Of a DNA stretch of 16,789 bases, positions 13,107 to 16,789 are shown piece after piece. Position 1 is the stretch's first letter. Each line of letters opens with the position of its first letter. The DNA lies in contig JABIPM010000001.1 in the NCBI GenBank assembly GCA_018658955.1, forward strand, positions 1-16,789. Direction: 5' to 3'. The position numbers and the translations under genes were made by a program. A model generated the notes under the pieces. The model saw only the letters and a program-made list of their open reading frames with translations. It made no database searches and had not been told where the DNA came from. Source of the stretch: Candidatus Woesearchaeota archaeon (GTDB lineage: Archaea > Nanobdellota > Nanobdellia > SCGC-AAA011-G17 > UBA489).

Positions 13107-13427
13107 ATGGATAGAATAATTGATTCAGAAGAAGGATTAGTGGGAAAGCTAAGATTAAAGACTATTAGAGACTTACCTGTAACTATTAAGAGAGTATACA
13201 AAACAGGCATGAATATTGCTCATTTTGAGAGTGCTCAACTATTCTATGACTCTATTCTTTGTGATGAGCCTTGTATGAGGTATCTGAAAAATGAATTAGG
13301 ATCATTAGATTCTGATTGTGATGATAAATATTCTTTTGAAGATATGTTAGAGGTATATTGTCGTAAATCAATTCATTCTGAGATTCACGTTGGTGAACCT
13401 TTAGAAGATCAGTTGTATGGTAATTAA
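13107..13427 (+). CDS. Unknown protein with a decayed paralog nearby
   Basis: 106 residues, acidic, soluble, no recognised domain. The N-terminal half (SEEGLVGKLRLKTIRDLPVT) is followed by a predicted helix with two close cysteines (LCDEPCMRYLKNEL) and the conserved C-terminal part SFEDMLEVYCRKSIH plus HVGEPLEDQLY. Its last third matches a fragment at 15389-15496 in both DNA (about 69 of 78 positions) and protein, showing that the family has more than one copy here and that this C-terminal block is the conserved part. The gene has its own TATA-like box and lies just inside the left R1 repeat. The low-complexity 13-bp repeats in front may be its control site. Confidence 0.7.
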   Translation: MDRIIDSEEGLVGKLRLKTIRDLPVTIKRVYKTGMNIAHFESAQLFYDSILCDEPCMRYLKNELGSLDSDCDDKYSFEDMLEVYCRKSIHSEIHVGEPLEDQLYGN

Positions 13428-13542
13428 AGTTTGTTTTGAGTTTTGTTGTTTTTTATGAGTTTAGCTTCGCTTTGTTTATTAAGGAAAGTTTGATTTAACT
13501 TTGGAATTAAGTGAATTATTTTTACTGACTAATATAAAAAAT

Positions 13543-13566
13543 AAAAAAGGACGATTAAATCGTCCT
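13543..13566 (-). terminator. Intrinsic terminator of the 13985 gene
   Basis: A perfect 8-bp stem (AGGACGAT / ATCGTCCT at 13548-13555 and 13559-13566) with a 3-base loop is followed on the minus strand by six T residues and a further T-rich tract. It lies 6 bases after the stop of the secreted-protein gene. This is the form of a bacterial Rho-independent terminator, unusual among the short T-tract ends of archaeal genes. Confidence 0.75.
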
Positions 13567-13571
13567 AAAAA

Positions 13572-13985
13572 TTAAATCCAGCGGACATCTAATGAACCTA
13601 AAAATGTTTTACCGTCTATGGATGCAGAAGAATCTCCTTCTTTAACCATGGTAGTCCAACTTGTCCAACTTGGCTTCCGATATTGTACTTTCCCATTATG
13701 GACTCTAAACTTCATCCCATCAGAAAATTCTACTTCTGAAGTTTCCCATGCATCGTCTGCAGGGCCATTAGGGTTAGGTGTAGCGTGTTTGTCAGTTTTA
13801 GTTTCCCCATTATGGGTAAATTCAACTTCCACTTCATTCATAATAGCATGAGGGGTATTATCTAATGTAACTCTGTATGTTCCAAGACCAGGACTCCTAT
13901 ATTCTCCTGATCCTGCAGCAAATACAATTGCAGATAAACTAACCATCACCACCAATGCCGTCATAATACTTAATATTTTTTTCAT
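13572..13985 (-). CDS. Secreted beta-rich protein, unknown family
   Basis: 137 residues with a classical signal peptide: basic MKK, hydrophobic ILSIMTALVVMVSLSAIV, and a likely cleavage after VFA (near residue 23). The mature protein of about 114 residues is polar, with alternating strands such as YRVTLDN, VEVEFTHNGETKTD and KFRVHNGKVQYRK, and three tryptophans near SWTSWTTM; it reads as a small beta domain outside the cell. No cysteines in the mature part. No known family. It is the second gene of an operon after the 14987 gene (30-base gap), has a near-consensus AAAGGAGG site, and ends at an intrinsic terminator. These signals and the richer base composition differ from the neighbours and suggest transfer. 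Confidence 0.75.
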   Translation of the reverse strand: MKKILSIMTALVVMVSLSAIVFAAGSGEYRSPGLGTYRVTLDNTPHAIMNEVEVEFTHNGETKTDKHATPNPNGPADDAWETSEVEFSDGMKFRVHNGKVQYRKPSWTSWTTMVKEGDSSASIDGKTFLGSLDVRWI

Positions 13986-13989
13986 TTTT

Positions 13990-13997
13990 CCTCCTTT
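13990..13997 (-). promoter_or_regulatory. Strong Shine-Dalgarno site of the secreted-protein gene
   Basis: AAAGGAGG lies 4 bases before the ATG at 13985. It is the strongest ribosome site in the window and fixes the start. Confidence 0.75.
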
Positions 13998-14015
13998 AAT
14001 CTTACACTTTAGAAA

Positions 14016-14987
14016 TTAATAATCCAAAGCTCTATGTAAGTTAACATAAAATTGAAAGTTTTCATCACCAATATTATTTTCCAGATTTAACTTTCTTTCT
14101 TGAAATACACCATATATCTCAGCCATAATCTCTTCACTTGCCCTACCTTCAGTTAAGTTCCCTTCCAATTCATTGATGCAGGAATCCCCATATTCTCTAA
14201 TAAGTGGATTTATTTTTTCATAACCTCTGGACCTAATTAAATCGCCTTCTAAATAAGGCATAATTCTTGCTAAATCTTCTTCAAGATATTTGGGCGCATC
14301 CAATCCGCTAGCATTTTCTCTGGTGCGAAACGCTTCCCGAGAATAAAAATTCTCTATTTTAGAAGTATATAAATCAGTTTCCCGTATTTCTGTAAAATTT
14401 TTTAAAGTGTCTTTATTCCAATAAGAATCAACTTGTTCTTTCGAAGGCACATCTGCAAGATCATAAAATGGTTTGTTTAGCTCTTCATCTGAAAGATACT
14501 GTGCCCCTTCAATGCTAGTTCCTAATATGCCTTCTAATTTGTTCCTGTTCTCTACCAAAAACGGATGATCCTTAGGCAACCTTTCAATTAAATCTTTGAC
14601 TGTTAATTCATTTAAATCTCCCATCATGGAACTGTAAATATTAGTAAATAATTCTCTTCTAGGTAATTGTTGGATGTCTTCAGGAGAATAAAGAGAGAAA
14701 GGTGATCCTGACCCCTGTTCAAATAAACTCAAAACATAATCTTCATCAGTCTGTGGTTTCTCTTGTAAATCTTCAATCTTTTCTTCTAATGTTGGAGAAA
14801 CAATTAAATCTTTTCTTTTTAGAATAGAAGGTTCTGCAAGAATGCTGGAGTATTCATTGAGTGTAGCTTGAGGCACATCTAATTTAATTATTGTAGTATC
14901 TTTATTCAAATAACATGGAGAAATTGCTGCACATAAACCTAATACGGAGGCGCCAATGACCAAATTCTTCTTTTTATAACTCACCAT
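14016..14987 (-). CDS. Membrane-anchored, extracytoplasmic helical protein, unknown family
   Basis: 323 residues. A basic start (MVSYKKK) and a hydrophobic stretch (NLVIGASVLGLCAAISPCYL, about 8-27) form a signal anchor; neither cysteine fits a lipobox well. The large remainder is acidic and mainly helical with several Pro/Asp breaks (YSPEDIQQLPRRELF, IERLPKDHPFLVENRNKL, LYTSKIENFYSREAF). No domain is recognised and no catalytic motif stands out. A TATA-like box about 26 bases upstream supports the start. It is the first gene of the operon with the secreted protein, so the two may act together at the cell surface; this is inference from order only. Confidence 0.7.
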   Translation of the reverse strand: MVSYKKKNLVIGASVLGLCAAISPCYLNKDTTIIKLDVPQATLNEYSSILAEPSILKRKDLIVSPTLEEKIEDLQEKPQTDEDYVLSLFEQGSGSPFSLYSPEDIQQLPRRELFTNIYSSMMGDLNELTVKDLIERLPKDHPFLVENRNKLEGILGTSIEGAQYLSDEELNKPFYDLADVPSKEQVDSYWNKDTLKNFTEIRETDLYTSKIENFYSREAFRTRENASGLDAPKYLEEDLARIMPYLEGDLIRSRGYEKINPLIREYGDSCINELEGNLTEGRASEEIMAEIYGVFQERKLNLENNIGDENFQFYVNLHRALDY

Positions 14988-15008
14988 AAAGTTATGAAAC
15001 TAGAGAAC

Positions 15009-15017
15009 TATATAAAA
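15009..15017 (-). promoter_or_regulatory. TATA-like box of the 14987 operon
   Basis: TTTTATATA on the minus strand is centred about 26 bases upstream of the ATG at 14987. Confidence 0.55.
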
Positions 15018-15049
15018 TTATCTTCTGCTTTTTTAGATTTAAAGTTATT

Positions 15050-15091
15050 TTTTCGTAGTTTTTTCGAGAAATTCTTAGTTGTTGTTATTAA
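15050..15091 (+). repeat. Direct repeat R2, left copy (42 bp)
   Basis: Matches 16419-16460 without gaps at 38 of 42 positions. Both contain TTTTTCGAGAAATTCTTAG followed by GTTGTTATTAA with one change. This copy lies about 70 bases upstream of the DUF2683 gene, the other about 20 bases upstream of radC, so it may be a shared upstream control or recombination element. Confidence 0.7.
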
Positions 15092-15132
15092 GTTTAGAAT
15101 ATTTGTTATTATTGGAGGTAGCTTAGAAAAAG

Positions 15133-15161
15133 TTTATAAGTTCGACTAAGTTAAACTAAGT
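15133..15161 (+). promoter_or_regulatory. TATA-like box and direct-repeat operator of the DUF2683 gene
   Basis: TTTATAAG (15133-15140) is centred 25 bases upstream of the ATG at 15162. Between them ACTAAGT occurs twice (15145-15151 and 15155-15161), 10 bases apart or one helical turn. Antitoxin genes usually repress themselves, so this is a plausible operator. Confidence 0.5.
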
Positions 15162-15386
15162 ATGGTTCAAGCATTATTAGAAATAAATGAAAACAGTAAT
15201 CGGGTACTTAATGTTGTTAAAGCTAAATACAACTTGAAAGATAAGAGTGAAGCTGTTGAATGGATCATTTCTGACTATATTTCTTCTGAACCTGAATTGA
15301 AACCTGAATTTGTTAAAAAAATAGAAAAAATGAAGAAAGAGAAAAATATTAAGGTTGAAAACTTTGCTAAGCGATATGGCTTGTGA
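15162..15386 (+). CDS. DUF2683-family antitoxin, apparently orphan
   Basis: 74 residues. The sequence matches the archaeal DUF2683 family from the first residue (MVQALLEINENSNRVLNVVK) through KDKSEAVEWIISDYI and ELKPEFVKKIEKM to KRYGL. Members have an N-terminal ribbon-helix-helix-like region and usually precede a RelE/ParE-type toxin gene that overlaps their stop. Here an ATG at 15376 overlaps the stop in the expected way but reads only MACDLLFF before TGA, and the DNA beyond matches a different gene family. The toxin is therefore missing, and this antitoxin may be a leftover, may have a new role, or may act on a distant toxin. Confidence 0.75.
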   Translation: MVQALLEINENSNRVLNVVKAKYNLKDKSEAVEWIISDYISSEPELKPEFVKKIEKMKKEKNIKVENFAKRYGL

Positions 15387-15402
15387 TCTACTATTCTTTT
15401 GA
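15376..15402 (+). pseudogene. Possible 5' stub of the lost toxin gene
   Basis: The frame MACDLLFF starts 11 bases before the end of the antitoxin gene, the usual arrangement for a co-translated toxin. It stops after eight codons, where the DNA becomes a copy of the tail of an unrelated gene. The length is too short to prove toxin origin. Confidence 0.3.
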
Positions 15403-15496
15403 AGATATGTTAGGGGGATATTGTCGTAAGTCAAAGCATTATGATATTCACTTGGGTGAACCTTTAGAAAGTGAATTATATAAAAAGTTAGATTGA
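15389..15496 (+). pseudogene. 3' fragment of a paralog of the 13107 gene
   Basis: An open tail without a start codon reads YSFEDMLGGYCRKSKHYDI then HLGEPLESELYKKLD and a TGA stop. It aligns with the last third of the 13107 protein. At DNA level 15392-15469 matches 13329-13406 at about 69 of 78 positions, including 22 identical bases at the left edge. The similarity begins abruptly next to the antitoxin stop, so a deletion or recombination joined the two sequences. An internal ATG at 15407 could in principle give a peptide of about 29 residues. Confidence 0.75.
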
Positions 15497-15630
15497 ATTC
15501 TTTGTTAATTATTTAAAAAATAAATTTATATGATTTTGGAATATTATATGGTTTTCTAAGAGTAAAATAAGGGGTATTAGCTACAATAATATTTTGGGCT
15601 AGAAATATAAGATGTAATTTTCTCCAGAAA

Positions 15631-15957
15631 TTAATACTTCATTCTTTTTTCATACTTCTTATGATTAAACCACTCTAAAATCGCAGAAATAAGTTCAACT
15701 TCATTTTCTGCAGTTATTGTATACAATAATCTCCAACCTTGAGGCAAATCATACTTCCACAAATTATTCAAACCATATTTTTGAATATATGATTTTGGAA
15801 TTAACCGTTTTGGAACTTGAATTCCTGAAAAAGCATTTTCTTTTAAATCATCAATCGCCCGACTTATTGATTTTTTAATAGGGTCATCATTTCTTAGAGA
15901 ATTAAAACTAACTTCCAATTCATCTTCAATAAAAACTACCTTAGAGGGTTTTTTCAT
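15631..15957 (-). CDS. RelE/ParE-like toxin of a type II toxin-antitoxin pair
   Basis: 108 residues, basic, typical toxin length. A helical N-terminal half (DPIKKSISRAIDDLKENAFSG) is followed by the strand core of the RelE/ParE fold: GLNNLWKYDLPQGWRLLYTI (62-81) and LISAILEWFNHKKYEKRM, whose His/Lys/Tyr/Arg cluster resembles the active region of RelE-type ribonucleases. RelE-family toxins cut mRNA on the ribosome, while ParE relatives target gyrase; the sequence alone does not decide. It follows the winged-helix gene with an ATGA overlap, opposite to nothing else, and ends at an AT-rich spacer. Antitoxin-first order and coupling fit a self-regulated module. Confidence 0.8.
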   Translation of the reverse strand: MKKPSKVVFIEDELEVSFNSLRNDDPIKKSISRAIDDLKENAFSGIQVPKRLIPKSYIQKYGLNNLWKYDLPQGWRLLYTITAENEVELISAILEWFNHKKYEKRMKY

Positions 15958-16232
15958 ACTTCAATCTCTTTTCTCAAACCTAGTTTTTTTGCTAATTTAG
16001 GATTCCAAATATAAGCTATGTTATCATGTTTATCAAATGCGATTTTGTTTATGCTTTCAAGGTAATCCAAAATAACTAAATATGTTTGCCACATTACTTT
16101 TCTAGGAAGATTTTTCCATAACATAGTTCTATTAAACTCCCCGCTAAATTCATCAATGGTTTTCTCAACCATTAGAACAGTATCTAAAGTTGGAGATCTT
16201 ACAAATGAATTTTTTAATATTAAATTATCCAT
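15954..16232 (-). CDS. Winged-helix antitoxin/repressor of the RelE-like toxin
   Basis: 92 residues. The central and C-terminal parts read as a winged helix: TIDEFSGEFNRTMLWKNLPR, MWQTYLVILDYLESINKIAF as recognition-like helix, and a wing with HDNIAYIWNPKLAKKLG. It is the first gene of the pair and overlaps the toxin start by ATGA. A perfect 20-bp palindrome (16240-16259) overlaps the space between start codon and TATA-like box, the usual position for self-repression by an antitoxin or antitoxin-toxin complex. The antitoxin role is inferred from gene order and fold; the N-terminal segment is the likely toxin-binding part only by elimination. Confidence 0.72.
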   Translation of the reverse strand: MDNLILKNSFVRSPTLDTVLMVEKTIDEFSGEFNRTMLWKNLPRKVMWQTYLVILDYLESINKIAFDKHDNIAYIWNPKLAKKLGLRKEIEV

Positions 16233-16239
16233 ATTAGGA

Positions 16240-16264
16240 TATATATCAATTGATATATAAAGTT
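16240..16264 (-). promoter_or_regulatory. Palindromic operator and TATA-like box of the toxin-antitoxin operon
   Basis: TATATATCAATTGATATATA at 16240-16259 is a perfect 20-bp palindrome. The TATA-like sequence (CTTTATATATC on the minus strand, centred about 26 bases from the ATG at 16232) overlaps its upstream half, so protein binding would block transcription. Confidence 0.65.
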
Positions 16265-16298
16265 GTTGCTTGTTTTTAGTTGTTTTTTCATATTTTTG

Positions 16299-16380
16299 CT
16301 AACTAAGAGTTATTTATAAAACGTCTCCGGAGGGGCAGTAAGTACGGTAAATGCATTTTAATTTCAGAGATTATTGGAAA
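16299..16380 (+). repeat. Direct repeat R1, right copy (82 bp)
   Basis: Second copy of R1, same orientation, 3.37 kb from the first. Differences are five single bases; three cluster in and next to the 3' arm of the longer stem (ACGTTTTA becomes GCATTTTA), which weakens that stem by one mismatch and one wobble. It lies 67 bases upstream of the toxin-antitoxin operon start and 100 bases before the RadC-like gene. The CTCCGGAG palindrome and the CAGTAAGTACGGTAAAT block are unchanged. Confidence 0.8.
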
Positions 16381-16418
16381 CTTTTCGAGAAAGTGATTGG
16401 ATTTTTTGAAATTGTTTG

Positions 16419-16460
16419 TTTTCGTGAATTTTTCGAGAAATTCTTAGTCGTTGTTATTAA
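16419..16460 (+). repeat. Direct repeat R2, right copy (42 bp)
   Basis: Second copy of R2 in the same orientation, 39 bases after R1. It contains TTTTTCGAGAAA, and a further CTTTTCGAGAAA lies at 16381-16392, so this leader has two such boxes. Confidence 0.7.
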
Positions 16461-16481
16461 TATTGGATTGTTCTTGAGTTT

Positions 16482-16789
16482 ATGAAAATAAAAGATATGC
16501 ATTTTAGTTCTAAACCTAGTTACAAATTAATTAATAATGGTGTTTCTAGTTTAGATACTGCTGAGTTATTAGCTGTTGTTTTGGGTAGTGGTGGTAGTGA
16601 AGGTGTTTTGAGTTTGAGTCATAGGTTGCTGAAGAAGTATGGTTTGGTTGGTTTTTCTGATGTTAGTTATAATGAGTTAGTTAAGGATTGTGACTATGTT
16701 AAAGCTTTACGGATACTTAGTGTTATTGAACTTAGTAAGAGGTATGGTAAGTGTGTTAATAAGGGTTTTAAGAAGAGTATTGGTTGTAG
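16482..16789 (+). CDS. RadC-like protein, N-terminal part (3' truncated by window edge)
   Basis: The frame is open from the ATG at 16482 to the edge (102 codons). It matches the N-terminal region of RadC/UPF0758 proteins: a start like MKIKDMHF, SLDTAELLAVVLGSG (23-37), a LSHRLLKKYGLVGFSDVS segment, and KALRILSVIELSKRYGK. The JAB-like metal-binding C-terminal domain, where the HxHxD motif would be, should follow outside the window. The helix-hairpin-helix motif usually reads KGIGPAK; here it is KDCDYVK, so the glycine hairpin is lost. RadC's biochemical role is unsettled despite its name, and the family often travels with mobile DNA. GGT/GTT/AGT codons are preferred more than in the genes inside the R1 pair. 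Confidence 0.75.
   Translation, partial: MKIKDMHFSSKPSYKLINNGVSSLDTAELLAVVLGSGGSEGVLSLSHRLLKKYGLVGFSDVSYNELVKDCDYVKALRILSVIELSKRYGKCVNKGFKKSIGC

Noticed and set aside
13618..13851. Plus-strand open frame opposite the secreted-protein gene
   Set aside because: The minus-strand gene has a signal peptide, a strong ribosome site and a terminator; the opposite frame has none of these.
15177..15434. Minus-strand open frame opposite the DUF2683 gene
   Set aside because: Low-complexity Phe/Asn-rich translation, no promoter at the right place, and it overlaps a recognised antitoxin family.
12932..16460. CRISPR-like array from the repeated sequences
   Set aside because: There are only two copies each of R1 and R2, kilobases apart, with genes between them and no regular spacers.

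Overview
The window looks like a chromosomal stretch of an AT-rich archaeon, most likely a small-genome DPANN lineage (Woesearchaeota/Pacearchaeota-like). This is an inference from three things. The tRNA CCA-adding enzyme is the archaeal class I type. Most first genes of transcription units have an AT-rich TATA-like box centred about 24-28 bases before the start codon, as in leaderless archaeal mRNAs, while internal operon genes carry GGAGG-like ribosome sites or ATGA/TAATG overlaps. Archaeal families such as Mth938-like, DUF2683 and archaeal-style TruD are present beside a bacterial-type MetK.

Layout. Positions 1-1597 hold the 3' end of thymidine kinase converging on cca. Positions 1748-4018 are a four-gene operon: two small membrane-anchored proteins, a 326-residue helical protein and a transglutaminase-like Cys-His-Asp protein. 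Positions 4056-5610 hold an Mth938-like protein, a diverged tandem pair of unknown paralogs and a small helical protein. Positions 5607-7499 (minus) are an operon of a membrane protein, a small helical protein and truD. Positions 7603-10154 hold a cyclophilin lipoprotein, metK and two paralogous eight-cysteine secreted or anchored microproteins. Positions 10390-11832 encode a DUF2779 protein with a Cas4/RecB-like nuclease half and a DnaQ-like exonuclease half.

From about 11860 to the end the window becomes accessory in character. A MNT nucleotidyltransferase/HEPN pair (the HEPN gene is frameshifted) abuts the first copy of an 82-bp direct repeat (R1, 77/82 identical). The second copy lies about 3.4 kb downstream. 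Between them are an orphan gene of unknown family, a two-gene operon for a membrane protein and a secreted protein that has a strong Shine-Dalgarno site and an intrinsic terminator of bacterial style, a DUF2683 antitoxin whose toxin has been lost, a decayed 3' fragment of the orphan gene's paralog, and an intact winged-helix/RelE-like toxin-antitoxin pair with a perfect 20-bp palindromic operator. A second repeat pair (R2, 38/42 identical) lies upstream of the DUF2683 gene and upstream of a truncated RadC-like gene at the right edge. I read 12932-16380 as a candidate small island bounded by R1. That is inference from repeats and gene content, not a demonstrated mobile element.

No rRNA, tRNA or CRISPR array was recognised. 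No gap between genes exceeds about 250 bases.
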